Positions 34,446 to 43,252 are shown, counted from the first letter of the stretch. The stretch is DNA of 44,667 nt from Ignavibacteriota bacterium (GCA_003162635.1 PMNE01000030.1:144889-189555); one strand, 5' to 3'. Numbers and translations are program-made. Notes: a model not told the origin generated them from the letters alone.

Positions 34446-35558
34446 CTATCGCGCGCTGCTGAGCGCGCCGACCACCTGGGGAGAGAATTGCGGGAGACCG
34501 GGGTCGCGTCCCATCAATTCGACGTACTTTCTGAAGAACGCCCCCGGTCCGTCAATGACCGTGCTGACAAGGGCCTGACGACCGAGCGTTTGGTCAACCT
34601 GGCGCGCAACGATCATCCCGGTAATCGCCCCATAGTTGTCCCAGTAGCCCGAAGTGTTGGAGGCCCGGATGATATCGTCCGCCCGCCGGGCCGGGGTTTG
34701 GGGAGAAAGCAGTTCGGTCGAGGCGGCATTGAATGAAGCAAATGCGCGCTGTGCTCTCGCCAGTCCGTCGGCGGGAAGATGCCCGCGCGAGGATTGTATC
34801 AGGGAGAGATAGTATGCGATCCCTTCGTTCTGCGCGAGATCGAGAAGTTGGTCGAACGGCGTCCTGCCGGAAGCGTAGTACCCGCGCCACTCGGGGGATC
34901 CGTCCTTGTACACCCCGAAAGCCGCGTGAAACACCTCATGCGCGACAACGCTGAGCATTGCAATGAACCGCTCATCGGTCGAGCGGCCGTAATTGACCGC
35001 CTTTGCGAGATTCACCACGATCGTCAGTTCCCCTTCCCCTTCCCCGACGAAAACCGGCACGTTCCCATGCCACACCACCCGGCGGACGAAGGCATCAATG
35101 TTCTTGTCGCCGAAGGCGACGAAGTACACGGGAATCGTCGTTCTGATCCGAGTCCCCGCCGGGAAGAGCTGCGCGACGGTACTCACCACCTTCTGACCGA
35201 AATTCCGCTTCTGCGCTTCCGTCATCAGGTCGTTGATGTCCGCCACGCTCGCACGCGCTTCCTTCATATGGAAGACATCGTCTCCCAATGATTGGTTGAA
35301 TTTCACTGCTTCAAGAGCGTTCTCAAGGGCGGGCGTATCGAGCCGGCGTTGTACCAGGAGAGCTGTTGTGGAGAGCGCGATCTGGCTGCCGCGCAACGCT
35401 GCAATCGATGCGGGACTGCCGGAGAGTCCGCCATAAAGTTCAAGCGTCCTCACCGCCGATTCATAGTTGCTGATCAGCGTCACGTCGAACAAATCCGAGG
35501 TCTGGCCATGCGCCTGACCGACACAGAGAGCGAGGAGAACGAGGAAGGAGGAACGCAT
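34446..35558 (-). CDS. Exported putative zinc peptidase (DUF5700-like, HEVFH)
   Basis: The 370-residue protein has a signal peptide (FLVLLALCVGQAHG) and a zinc-peptidase motif AHEVFHAAF near residue 207, followed about 40 residues later by NEGIAYYL, a likely third-ligand Glu segment. Long-range resemblance is to the DUF5700 putative zinc-protease family; substrate and activity are unknown. The ATG at 35558 overlaps the stop of the phosphatase gene as ATGA, so the two are coupled. A 181-bp gap with the hutI promoter separates it from hutI. Confidence 0.75.
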   Translation of the reverse strand: MRSSFLVLLALCVGQAHGQTSDLFDVTLISNYESAVRTLELYGGLSGSPASIAALRGSQIALSTTALLVQRRLDTPALENALEAVKFNQSLGDDVFHMKEARASVADINDLMTEAQKRNFGQKVVSTVAQLFPAGTRIRTTIPVYFVAFGDKNIDAFVRRVVWHGNVPVFVGEGEGELTIVVNLAKAVNYGRSTDERFIAMLSVVAHEVFHAAFGVYKDGSPEWRGYYASGRTPFDQLLDLAQNEGIAYYLSLIQSSRGHLPADGLARAQRAFASFNAASTELLSPQTPARRADDIIRASNTSGYWDNYGAITGMIVARQVDQTLGRQALVSTVIDGPGAFFRKYVELMGRDPGLPQFSPQVVGALSSAR

Positions 35559-36772
35559 CAAAGGACCTTCACGACAACGATGGTCATGTCATCGTGCTGG
35601 GGAGCGCTCCCGGCATGGGTGCGTACCGCAGTCCTCAGCCGATCGATGATGTCGCGGGGCCGGAGAGTTTCGACGTCCGGCTGCCGGAGGAGGTCAACGA
35701 CGCGGTCTTCCCCGAAGACTTCCTGCTGTGGATTCATTGCTTCGGTAAAGCCGTCCGTCAGCATGAGCACGATATCCCCCGAATTGAGCTGCACGTTTCG
35801 TTCTTCGTAGCGCGTGTCTTGCTGCATACCGAGGGGAAAACGGAGGCCGGGGGCGTCGAGCCAGGTGACGCTCCCCGCACTCCGGAGCAACGGCTTTGTC
35901 TGACCCGCATTCGCAAACGTGATCGTGCGCGCAACAGGGTCCAGCGCGGCAAGAAGGAACGCCACAAAATGTCCGCGACGCGAATGAGTGTAGGTCCCGC
36001 GATTCAGCTGTGAGAGGATGGCCGCGGGAGAGGATGTGTGCCGGCACTCGCATGCAAGCGCACCGCTGGTGAAGACGGCCGACATGGCGGCTTCCATCCC
36101 CTTGCCGGAAACATCGACCACGGAGATGCCGAAGAGATCATGCCCGGACATCCCGAGGCATGAATACTCGAAAAGATCCCCCCCAACATTTGCTGCGGGT
36201 ACGGAAATACCCGTGATCTCGAATCCCTGCAGGGAGGGATCCTCCTTGGGCATGAGCGACATCTGCACGTCCTGGGCCAGCTTCAACTCGGTCTGCAGCG
36301 ATTCCTTCGCTCCCCGTTCCAGGGAGATAACCCAGGTGACGAGGTTGACAGCGCCGAGGACGAGTGCACCTGACACCACCAGGGGCATCAGACCGGGGCC
36401 TATGTTCGCGAACGCGGCCACGAGACCGAGCGCGATCAGTGTGTACGAAATGACGATCAACCGGAGGCGGTCGGGGGGGATGTTCTCATAGATCGTGTCT
36501 GTCGAAAGAAGGGAGAATGCAAGGGCATCCAGGAGCCGGATATCCTGCGGGGCCCCCTCGATCTTGCGGCGGAACTCTTCCTTCCTTTCGCCCACGGCGG
36601 CAGTGAGCCGTTCCCACATGACGTAGAGAACGCCCGCGACGATCAGATCGACGCCGAACCGGGCCCATCCCTTCCCTGCGATCCCCTGACCCATGGCACC
36701 AATCAGTTCCACGATGACGAGGACCTTGAGAAGCGCGGCGAGGATTTTTTTAAAGCGGACTGGATCGATCAT
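35558..36772 (-). CDS. Membrane SpoIIE-type PP2C phosphatase
   Basis: The 404-residue protein has four hydrophobic segments in its N-terminal half (VLVIVELIGAMG, VDLIVAGVLYVMW, LIVISYTLIALGLVAAF, LVVSGALVLGAVNLVTWVI), a short linker starting ELKLAQDVQMSLMP, and a C-terminal SpoIIE/RsbU-type phosphatase domain with VGGDLFEY, VVDVSGKGM, LMLTDGFTEAMN and HDDMTIVVVK, which supply the metal-binding acids. Such proteins dephosphorylate anti-sigma-factor antagonists. The next gene overlaps its stop by 4 nt. No partner switch protein is in the window. Confidence 0.88.
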   Translation of the reverse strand: MIDPVRFKKILAALLKVLVIVELIGAMGQGIAGKGWARFGVDLIVAGVLYVMWERLTAAVGERKEEFRRKIEGAPQDIRLLDALAFSLLSTDTIYENIPPDRLRLIVISYTLIALGLVAAFANIGPGLMPLVVSGALVLGAVNLVTWVISLERGAKESLQTELKLAQDVQMSLMPKEDPSLQGFEITGISVPAANVGGDLFEYSCLGMSGHDLFGISVVDVSGKGMEAAMSAVFTSGALACECRHTSSPAAILSQLNRGTYTHSRRGHFVAFLLAALDPVARTITFANAGQTKPLLRSAGSVTWLDAPGLRFPLGMQQDTRYEERNVQLNSGDIVLMLTDGFTEAMNPQQEVFGEDRVVDLLRQPDVETLRPRDIIDRLRTAVRTHAGSAPQHDDMTIVVVKVL

Positions 36773-37019
36773 AGCTCTTGTTCACGAGGCGATACATCCC
36801 GGCAATGCAGCCGGTTCACGCTTTCGGCTCTTCCTTTATGAAACCATCACAATGGAGAACCGGAAGCCGCGGATACTTGACAAATCGAGAGTCGGTCGCG
36901 GCCAGTCGACACAGGAGAAACCGACTCCCCCTTCCACTAGCGATGATCTGCGCGTGCCGGCACCGGACACAGAGCCCGCTCCCGGCATCGCGCGATTGTC
37001 CCTCAACGATCGGCACAGA

Positions 37020-37385
37020 TCACACCGCGGGCTGCTGCGGAGGCGCCTGCCAGAGAAAGAGCAGACATCCGTCCGGAGTCGCGAATTGCGCCCACCATCC
37101 CATGGCAGGGATCTCTGATTTCTTCGTCACCACTTTTCCCCTCACTCTTTTGATCGCCTTCAGCGTGGCGTCGATGTCTTCCACTTCGATATAGACATTG
37201 ACCTGCCCCTTCTTCGGCATCTTCTTCACAAGGAAGAACCCTCCGTTGGGCCGGGTCCCCGCATGGAAGACGACATAGTGCATGTCCGGGATGTCATCGA
37301 ACGTCCAGCCGAAGACGGCGCCGAAGAATTTCTTCGCCCTGGCGAAATTCGTTGTGGGGATTTCGATGTGACCGAAGCCGTTCAT
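37020..37385 (-). CDS. VOC-superfamily (glyoxalase/bleomycin-resistance fold) protein
   Basis: The 121-residue protein has the paired beta-alpha-beta fold of small VOC proteins: GFGHIEIPTTNFARAKKFFGAVFGW, VNVYIEVEDIDATLKAI and FATPDGCLLFLWQ (first motif shown in part). His and Glu residues could bind metal. Family reactions vary, so the substrate is unknown. A strong GAGGAGGAG SD precedes the ATG, and it lies 22 bp after hutU. Confidence 0.85.
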   Translation of the reverse strand: MNGFGHIEIPTTNFARAKKFFGAVFGWTFDDIPDMHYVVFHAGTRPNGGFFLVKKMPKKGQVNVYIEVEDIDATLKAIKRVRGKVVTKKSEIPAMGWWAQFATPDGCLLFLWQAPPQQPAV

Positions 37386-37407
37386 GATCTCCTCCTCGAA
37401 TGATTGG

Positions 37408-39072
37408 TTATGAGTGGCGTACCATCGGAATTCTCACATTCCAGCGGTTCGCGTTGGCGACCGCCCGTTCGTATCCTGCATCGGCGTGGCGCACGATCCC
37501 CATACCCGGATCGTACGTCAATACCCGTTCGAGGCGCGCTGCAGCCTCTGCGGAGCCATCGGCCACGACCACCATGCCAGCGTGGATCGAAAGCCCGATC
37601 CCGACACCGCCGCCATGGTGAACGCTGACCCAGCTCGCTCCTCCCGCCACGTTGAGCAGCGCATTCAGGATCGGCCAATCGGCGATCGCGTCGCTCCCGT
37701 CTTTCATCTTTTCCGTTTCACGATTCGGCGAGGCTACCGATCCGCAATCAAGATGATCCCGGCCGATCACCAGCGGGGCCTTGACTTCCTTCCGCGCGAC
37801 AAGGTCGTTGAAAATCTTCCCCATCGCCGCCCGCTCCCCGTAGCCGAGCCAGCAGATCCTGGCGGGAAGTCCCTGGAACTTCACCCGCTGCTGCGCCTGC
37901 GTGATCCAGCGGCAGAGGGGCTCATTGTCAGGGAACGTCTCCAGCACCGCTCGATCAGTCCGGAAAATGTCCTCCGGATCGCCGGAGAGCGCTGCCCAGC
38001 GAAACGGTCCTTTCCCGTCGCAGAAGAGCGGACGGATGTATGTCGGAACGAATCCGGGGATGTCGAAGGCATCCTCCACCCCTCCCGCCTGCGCCTCGCC
38101 GCGGATGTTGTTTCCGTAATCGAACGTCACTGCCCCGCGTCGCATGAGGCCGAGCATGGCGCGGACGTGGTCGGCGATTGATGCGCGGGCACAGGAGACA
38201 TACTTTGCGGGATCGCGACCGCGGAGGTCAAGCGCTTCGCGATACGACATGTGCGCCGGGACGTATCCGTCCAATGTGTCGTGCGCGGATGTTTGGTCGG
38301 TCAATACATCGACGACAATACCCCTGGCGAGGAGTTCGGGAAGCACTTCGGCAGCGTTCCCCAGGAGCGCCACCGAGCGCGCTTCCTTCAACTCACGCGC
38401 AGTTTGCAGGATGCTCAGAGCTTCATCGAGCGTCTCCGCCATTTCATCGACATACCCCGTCGCAAGCCGCTTCTCGATCCGTTCCCTGTCAACCTCGATG
38501 GCCAAACAGGCCGCACCGTTCATCGTCGCCGCCAGCGGCTGCGCCCCACCCATTCCGCCGAGCCCGGCGGTGACCAGCAGGCGCCCAGCGAGGGTTCCCC
38601 CGAAGGAACGCCTCGCACATTCGGCAAACGTCTCGTATGTTCCCTGAAGAATCCCCTGTGTCCCGATATAGATCCAGCTCCCCGCCGTCATCTGCCCGTA
38701 CATCGTGAGGCCCAGCGCATCCAGGCGCCGGAATTCTTCCCACGTTGCCCATTTCGGCACAAGCATTGCGTTGACGATCAGGACACGCGGCGCGTTGGTA
38801 TGCGTTCTAAAGACCGCCACCGGTTTTCCCGATTGCACCAGGAGTGTCTCATCATCGGCAAGGTCCCGGAGACAGCCGACGATGGCATCGAAACATTCCC
38901 AATTCCGCGCCGCTTTGCCGGCACCCCCGTAGACGATCAGATCCTGGGGTCTTTCCGCGACTTCAGGATCCAGGTTGTTCATCAGCATCCGCAATGCGGC
39001 TTCCTGGATCCAACCCCTGCACGAGAGCGATGTCCCGCGCGGGGCACGCACTGTGCGCGCACCGGCAGTCAT
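37408..39072 (-). CDS. hutU: Urocanate hydratase
   Basis: It adds water to urocanate, with bound NAD, to give imidazolonepropionate, the substrate of hutI. The 554-residue protein shows [69 protein letters not shown] and [11 protein letters not shown], all typical. The ATG at 39072 has AAAGGA upstream and starts one base after the preceding gene's stop; the in-frame start at 39117 lies inside that gene. Confidence 0.96.
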   Translation of the reverse strand: MTAGARTVRAPRGTSLSCRGWIQEAALRMLMNNLDPEVAERPQDLIVYGGAGKAARNWECFDAIVGCLRDLADDETLLVQSGKPVAVFRTHTNAPRVLIVNAMLVPKWATWEEFRRLDALGLTMYGQMTAGSWIYIGTQGILQGTYETFAECARRSFGGTLAGRLLVTAGLGGMGGAQPLAATMNGAACLAIEVDRERIEKRLATGYVDEMAETLDEALSILQTARELKEARSVALLGNAAEVLPELLARGIVVDVLTDQTSAHDTLDGYVPAHMSYREALDLRGRDPAKYVSCARASIADHVRAMLGLMRRGAVTFDYGNNIRGEAQAGGVEDAFDIPGFVPTYIRPLFCDGKGPFRWAALSGDPEDIFRTDRAVLETFPDNEPLCRWITQAQQRVKFQGLPARICWLGYGERAAMGKIFNDLVARKEVKAPLVIGRDHLDCGSVASPNRETEKMKDGSDAIADWPILNALLNVAGGASWVSVHHGGGVGIGLSIHAGMVVVADGSAEAAARLERVLTYDPGMGIVRHADAGYERAVANANRWNVRIPMVRHS

Positions 39073-39073
39073 T

Positions 39074-39418
39074 TCAGTCCTTTGACAAAAACCGAATTTC
39101 GATCTTTCTATCCCCACCCTCTTCCGCTTTCAGGAATTTTATCCCTTGCAGCGAGTGGATGGGAAAGCAGAGAGTGTCGCCTTCATGCTCGAATGTCACG
39201 AAATCGGATCCCACTTTTAACAGGAGACCCTGGTTCGTCTGCATGCCCTGCAATCCTGCAAGCACTTCATGGATGGACGATTCCATCTTGACCGAATGTG
39301 CCTGCTCGGCCGCCGCTCCCGCACGCTTCTTCTGCGCGAAGGTCTGGGATGATTCTCCCGTAAGGAAAAGCAGGGCACTTCCCAGCACGATCATCGAGAT
39401 TACCGTGAACCGTCGCAT
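39074..39418 (-). CDS. Small exported protein of unknown function
   Basis: The 114-residue protein has a signal peptide ([19 protein letters not shown], then a region ending near FAQ) and a short mature part with [19 protein letters not shown] and a beta-rich end [15 protein letters not shown] recognise no family. The start at 39418 has a strong GAGGAGGA SD. The gene sits 14 bp after the adenosine-specific-kinase family gene and 1 bp before hutU, so it is in the same operon. Confidence 0.8.
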   Translation of the reverse strand: MRRFTVISMIVLGSALLFLTGESSQTFAQKKRAGAAAEQAHSVKMESSIHEVLAGLQGMQTNQGLLLKVGSDFVTFEHEGDTLCFPIHSLQGIKFLKAEEGGDRKIEIRFLSKD

Positions 39419-39432
39419 AAGCAATCCTCCTC

Positions 39433-39915
39433 TCATAGTTTGTAACCGATTGTACGAAGAAATTTCAATCTTGTTGCCACATCCGCTTCTGTTTCAACGC
39501 CTTTCGGGCGCACGCCATCCACCACCCCGAGGATTCCTCTCCCCTGGTCCGTTTCCGCCACTATGACCTGCGTGGGATTGGAAGTCGCGCAAAAGACATG
39601 GCATACTTCTGTCACGTTTTTGATCGGGTTGAGAATGTTGACGGGAAACCCCCCTTCCATGAAAATAATGAAGGAATGTCCCGCACCGACAGCAAGTGCA
39701 TTTTTCTGTGCCAGCAAGATGAGGGCGGGGTCGTTTCCGGCCGTACGTACGAGTGCCGGGCCCGATGACTCGCAGAAAGCGATGCCGAACTTCATCGAGG
39801 GGTTGGCCTGCACGATGGCTTCATAGAGATCCTCGACGGACTTGATGAAGTGGGTTTGCCCGAGGATGAAGTTCATATCGGCCGGTTTATCAATGGCGAC
39901 GAGGAATAGCTCCAT
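39433..39915 (-). CDS. Adenosine-specific kinase family protein (DUF355)
   Basis: The 160-residue protein matches the compact archaeal-type family annotated as adenosine-specific kinase: ELFLVAIDKPADMNFILGQ, FGIAFCESSGPALVR, AGHSFIIFMEGGFPVNILN and EVCHVFCATSNPTQVIVAET (each shown in part). The role in this lineage is uncertain; the annotation comes from structure-based work on archaeal members. The ATG at 39915 has an AAGGATT SD. Adenosine deaminase lies two genes upstream, which fits a link to adenosine. Confidence 0.8.
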   Translation of the reverse strand: MELFLVAIDKPADMNFILGQTHFIKSVEDLYEAIVQANPSMKFGIAFCESSGPALVRTAGNDPALILLAQKNALAVGAGHSFIIFMEGGFPVNILNPIKNVTEVCHVFCATSNPTQVIVAETDQGRGILGVVDGVRPKGVETEADVATRLKFLRTIGYKL

Positions 39916-39932
39916 AGGAAGAATCCTTCTGG

Positions 39933-40436
39933 TTATGCCGGAAGCAGACGGCGAAGGGTCTCCGGCGTCAGGAGCCACTGCAGCGTCCCCTCCCGCGCGC
40001 CGGTCGCGGAACGAAGCTCGATTTTTGCAACGGCCCCCGCCGGAATCGCGATAGAGGTCTGCGATGCGTCGGCGACGAGATACGAGAGGAGGAAGCCAAG
40101 GTCGGGCTGATGGCCGACCGCAACAACACCCCCGTCGTGCCCCGATGATACGACATCGTTGATGAACGCCGATGGCCGAAACCCAGGAGCGAGATTCCCC
40201 GTCACCCGAAGGTCGGGCGGTCCTGCGAGCCGCTCCACAAGGATGCGGGCAGTTTGCTGCGCGCGCAGGAGCGGACTCACCAGGACGACGGCGATCTTTT
40301 CGTCGAGGAGGGCCAACGCCCCCGCCACCATCGCCGCTTCCTCTTCTCCCCGCTCCGTCAGCGGCCGATCTCCATCCCGGAGAATGTCGCCACCAACCGG
40401 CGCCGCATGCCCATGCCGGACCACAAACAGATTCAT
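39933..40436 (-). CDS. sixA: SixA-type phosphohistidine phosphatase
   Basis: The 167-residue histidine-phosphatase-fold protein has the RHG motif VVRHGHAAP near the start, LTERGEEEA, SPLLRAQQTA and VGHQPDLG with the second catalytic His. SixA-type enzymes remove phosphate from histidines of phosphorelay or PTS proteins, so HPr/EI encoded at 6397-8451 or relay proteins are possible substrates (inference). The start at 40436 has a GGGATAAGG SD and lies 4 bp after the adenosine deaminase gene. Confidence 0.85.
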   Translation of the reverse strand: MNLFVVRHGHAAPVGGDILRDGDRPLTERGEEEAAMVAGALALLDEKIAVVLVSPLLRAQQTARILVERLAGPPDLRVTGNLAPGFRPSAFINDVVSSGHDGGVVAVGHQPDLGFLLSYLVADASQTSIAIPAGAVAKIELRSATGAREGTLQWLLTPETLRRLLPA

Positions 40437-40440
40437 CGCC

Positions 40441-41592
40441 TTATCCCTTCTTTGGTGGTCTTGCGGCTTCACGGCGGGAGAGTTGACCGAGACTACGCCG
40501 CGCACGTGCATATCCGGGCTTGATCACATCGTAGATGAGTCGGATGCGTTTGTAGTGCGGCGTGAAGGCACTTTTCATTGCATTGATGGTCAGCTTCTCC
40601 AGATCGGCCAGGTCCAGATGAAACACGCGATTCGCAATCCGGAATTCCTTCGTCATCGTTGTCGCACTCATGAGCCGGTCATCGGTGTTGAGTGTGACAC
40701 GGAAGTTGTACTTGTACAGAATCCCGAAGGGATGGCTCGGGAGATCGCGTACCGCGCCAGTGTCGACATTGCTGGTAAGGCAGATTTCCAGCGGGATGCG
40801 TTTGTCAAGGATATACTGGGCCAGGTAACCCATCTTGACGATCTTCCTTCTGTTCCGTTTATCCATGCTGATGTCTTCCACCAGTCGCGTCGCGTGTCCG
40901 ATCCGGTGCGCGCCGCACCATTGGATGGCCTGCCAGATGCTTTCCTTACCGAAGGCCTCCCCCGCGTGGATGGTAATATTGAAATTCTCGCGCTGGATAT
41001 AGTGGAAGGCGTCCACATGTTTCTTGGGCGGAAAACCACCCTCTTCCCCTGCGAGATCGAACCCGACGACGCCACGCTCGCGGAAGTCGACTGCGAGCTC
41101 GGCCATCTCCTTCGAGAGCCTCATGTTCCGCATCGCGCAGATGATGAGCCCGTACTCGACACCAAAGTCCTTCCTCCCGCTCTCCAATCCTCTCAGAACG
41201 GCGTTGACCACTTCATCCCAATGAAGTCCCCGCTGGGTATGAAAAACAGGGGCGAACCGGGTCTCCACATACACCACGCCATCGTTGTGCATGTCTTCCA
41301 TCATTTCGTACGCAACGCGCTCCAGCGCCTCTTCTGTCTGCATCACGCCGCACGTGTGGACAAACCCCTCGAGGTAGAGCGGGAGGCTCCCCCGCTTCCC
41401 CCCCCGGTGGAACCAATGCGCAAGAGCATCAGGATCCTCCGTCGGGAGTGCGTGATACCCGATTTCCTTTGCCAAGGCGATAATAGTGGACGGACGAAGG
41501 CCGCCGTCCAAATGGTCGTGTAACAGTGCTTTGGGGACAACTTGCAGGATTTTGTCGGGAATTCGCATGAGGTTAGAGAGATTCTGCCGCAT
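40441..41592 (-). CDS. add: Adenosine deaminase
   Basis: It converts adenosine to inosine and ammonia. The protein (383 residues from the chosen start) shows LLHDHLDGGLRPSTI, TIHAGEAFGKESI, HRIGHATRL, TSNVDTGAV and TLNTDDRLM, the zinc and catalytic motifs. The start is uncertain: ATG at 41592 or 41568, neither with a good SD; a longer open frame to 41712 would begin within the divergent control region. Downstream lie SixA and the adenosine-specific-kinase family gene. The AhcY product adenosine could be its substrate. Confidence 0.92.
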   Translation of the reverse strand: MRQNLSNLMRIPDKILQVVPKALLHDHLDGGLRPSTIIALAKEIGYHALPTEDPDALAHWFHRGGKRGSLPLYLEGFVHTCGVMQTEEALERVAYEMMEDMHNDGVVYVETRFAPVFHTQRGLHWDEVVNAVLRGLESGRKDFGVEYGLIICAMRNMRLSKEMAELAVDFRERGVVGFDLAGEEGGFPPKKHVDAFHYIQRENFNITIHAGEAFGKESIWQAIQWCGAHRIGHATRLVEDISMDKRNRRKIVKMGYLAQYILDKRIPLEICLTSNVDTGAVRDLPSHPFGILYKYNFRVTLNTDDRLMSATTMTKEFRIANRVFHLDLADLEKLTINAMKSAFTPHYKRIRLIYDVIKPGYARARRSLGQLSRREAARPPKKG

Positions 41593-41699
41593 AGCACGGG
41601 ATCCGTGCCTTCCCCGCCAGGGAAAACCGGTTGGCTTGACGAAGCCCGCGCACATTGACATCGGACTCCGGAGAGTCGAGTCATTCGATGGGTGTGACC

Positions 41700-41728
41700 A
41701 AAGTAACAACAAGACCGTTGAAAATCAA
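41700..41728 (-). promoter_or_regulatory. Candidate promoter of the add operon
   Basis: On the minus strand TTGATT (41723-41728) and TACTTT (41700-41705) are 17 bp apart, with transcription predicted near 41693. The -35 box lies inside the palindrome at 41715-41731. The -10 box is a weak match. Confidence 0.4.
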
Positions 41729-41731
41729 CGG
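41715..41731. promoter_or_regulatory. Perfect palindrome between add and the NtrC-type gene (candidate operator)
   Basis: CCGTTGA and TCAACGG flank the centre AAA. It overlaps the candidate -35 box of add and lies just upstream of the -35 box of the divergent regulator gene, so a protein bound here could affect both. The TTGA/TCAA half-sites are spaced by 3, not the 6 expected for Crp/Fnr sites. Confidence 0.5.
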
Positions 41732-41735
41732 GTTA

Positions 41736-41765
41736 TTGACTTTATGAGATGATTGTCGCTATTAT
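41736..41765 (+). promoter_or_regulatory. Candidate sigma-70-like promoter of the NtrC-type regulator
   Basis: TTGACT (41736-41741) and TATTAT (41760-41765) are 18 bp apart; transcription would start near 41772, 57 nt before the ATG at 41829. I see no -24/-12 sigma-54 promoter here. Confidence 0.55.
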
Positions 41766-41828
41766 TCGTGTTATGGTATCCGCGGGAATGCTCATTCCAT
41801 TTCTCCCATCTCCGACTTCTACCGCTCC

Positions 41829-43199
41829 ATGACAAAAAAAGATGTCTCGGTGCTCGTGGTTGACGATGAGGAAGCTCTCCGCTACATGCTTTCCGCTCTG
41901 TTGACCAATGCAGGATATTCCGTTGATACGGCGGTGGATGGTGTCACTGCGATCAATGCGATGCAGGCCAAGCTGTATCATGTCGTCCTGTGCGATGTGA
42001 AGATGCCCAAAGTGGATGGCGTGGAAGTCCTCCGGTTCATCAAATCGAATTTCCCCGGCGTCGAGGTGGTCATGCTGACCGGGATGAGCGACGTGAAGAT
42101 CGCGGTGGAGTGCATGCGCGCGGGAGCGTACGATTACATCACCAAGCCGACGACCTCCGATGAACTGTTGGGGACATTCCGTCGGGCCCTGGAACGGCGC
42201 CAGTTGCTCATCGACAACATTGTGATGAAGGGAACGTTGGATCGCCTGCAAGGTCCCTTCCAGATGGTCGGGGAGAGCGAGGCCTTCCGCCACGTTCTCG
42301 ACATCGCGGCAAAAGTGGCTCCGACGGAATCGACGGTCCTGATTCAAGGGGCAAGTGGGACGGGGAAGGAACTGGTGGCCAGTTATATCTTCCAGAAAAG
42401 CGACCGGTCAGGGGAACCCTTCGTGACGCTGAACTGCGCCTCCATCCCGGACACGCTCATCGAAAGTGAATTGTTCGGCCACGAGAAAGGGGCCTTCACC
42501 GACGCGCACCAGACAAAACAGGGAATCGTCGAGATCGCCAACAAGGGGACTCTTTTCCTCGATGAGATTGGCGACATCAGCCCTGTCGTTCAGCCGAAGA
42601 TTCTCCGTTTCATTCAGAGCGGCGAATTCCGCCGCGTCGGCGGGAACACAACGCTGAAAGCCGACTGCAGAATCCTCTCGGCAACAAACAGGAATCTCGT
42701 GGAAGAAGTCAAAGAGGGACGCTTCCGGAGCGATCTCCTCTACCGCCTCAACGTCATCACGATTGAAGTCCCTCCGCTCAAGGCACGGAAGCACGACATC
42801 CCCCTGCTCGTCGCATCGTTTCTGACGTCGAGGATGAAATCAAAGGTCAAAAAATCCATCTCCCCGCGCGCCGTCGAAATGCTGATGGAATACGATTGGC
42901 CAGGCAACATCCGCGAGTTGGAGAACGTCATCGAGCGGGCCGCGATTCTCTGCCGGAACGATTTGATTGAGCCGCAGGATCTCTCACTTCCCAATTCGCC
43001 TTTCGCTCTCCCCGGCACTGCCAGTGCCAACGAGAAAATCGGAACCGCCATTCCCTTGAAGGAAATCGAACGGCTCCACATTGAAGGCGTTCTTCGCAGT
43101 TTCCGCGGCAACAAGGCGGAAGCAGCAAAGATCCTCGGCATCAGCCTCAAGACCCTTTACACAAAGCTGCAGCAATACCAAATCAAACTCAAGCCCTGA
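41829..43199 (+). CDS. NtrC-type response regulator with a variant GAFTDA loop
   Basis: The 456-residue protein has an N-terminal receiver domain with phospho-acceptor D56 in LCDVKMP, an AAA+ domain (about 140-375) with Walker A GASGTGKE at 174-181, the loop GAFTDA at 221-226, Walker B TLFLDEIGD and the Arg segment RFRSDLLYRLN, and a C-terminal Fis-type helix-turn-helix (NKAEAAKILGISLKTLYTKL). The loop that normally reads GAFTGA carries Asp at position 225. The mutant loop of this kind is naturally found in some family members and may alter sigma-54 contact. No kinase gene is adjacent, so the partner is unknown. Confidence 0.92.
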   Translation: MTKKDVSVLVVDDEEALRYMLSALLTNAGYSVDTAVDGVTAINAMQAKLYHVVLCDVKMPKVDGVEVLRFIKSNFPGVEVVMLTGMSDVKIAVECMRAGAYDYITKPTTSDELLGTFRRALERRQLLIDNIVMKGTLDRLQGPFQMVGESEAFRHVLDIAAKVAPTESTVLIQGASGTGKELVASYIFQKSDRSGEPFVTLNCASIPDTLIESELFGHEKGAFTDAHQTKQGIVEIANKGTLFLDEIGDISPVVQPKILRFIQSGEFRRVGGNTTLKADCRILSATNRNLVEEVKEGRFRSDLLYRLNVITIEVPPLKARKHDIPLLVASFLTSRMKSKVKKSISPRAVEMLMEYDWPGNIRELENVIERAAILCRNDLIEPQDLSLPNSPFALPGTASANEKIGTAIPLKEIERLHIEGVLRSFRGNKAEAAKILGISLKTLYTKLQQYQIKLKP

Positions 43200-43252
43200 C
43201 ATCTGCGGATGTTGCAGGATGCCCCGGAGAAGATTGCACTCAGGGACCGGCT

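Noticed and set aside
36693-37118. Plus-strand open frame between the phosphatase and VOC genes
   Set aside because: It overlaps both minus-strand genes, is Pro/Arg-rich and lacks a convincing SD or family resemblance.
41742-41828. Sigma-54 promoter before the NtrC-type gene
   Set aside because: No GG-N10-GC pair at -24/-12 was found; a sigma-70-like promoter fits better.
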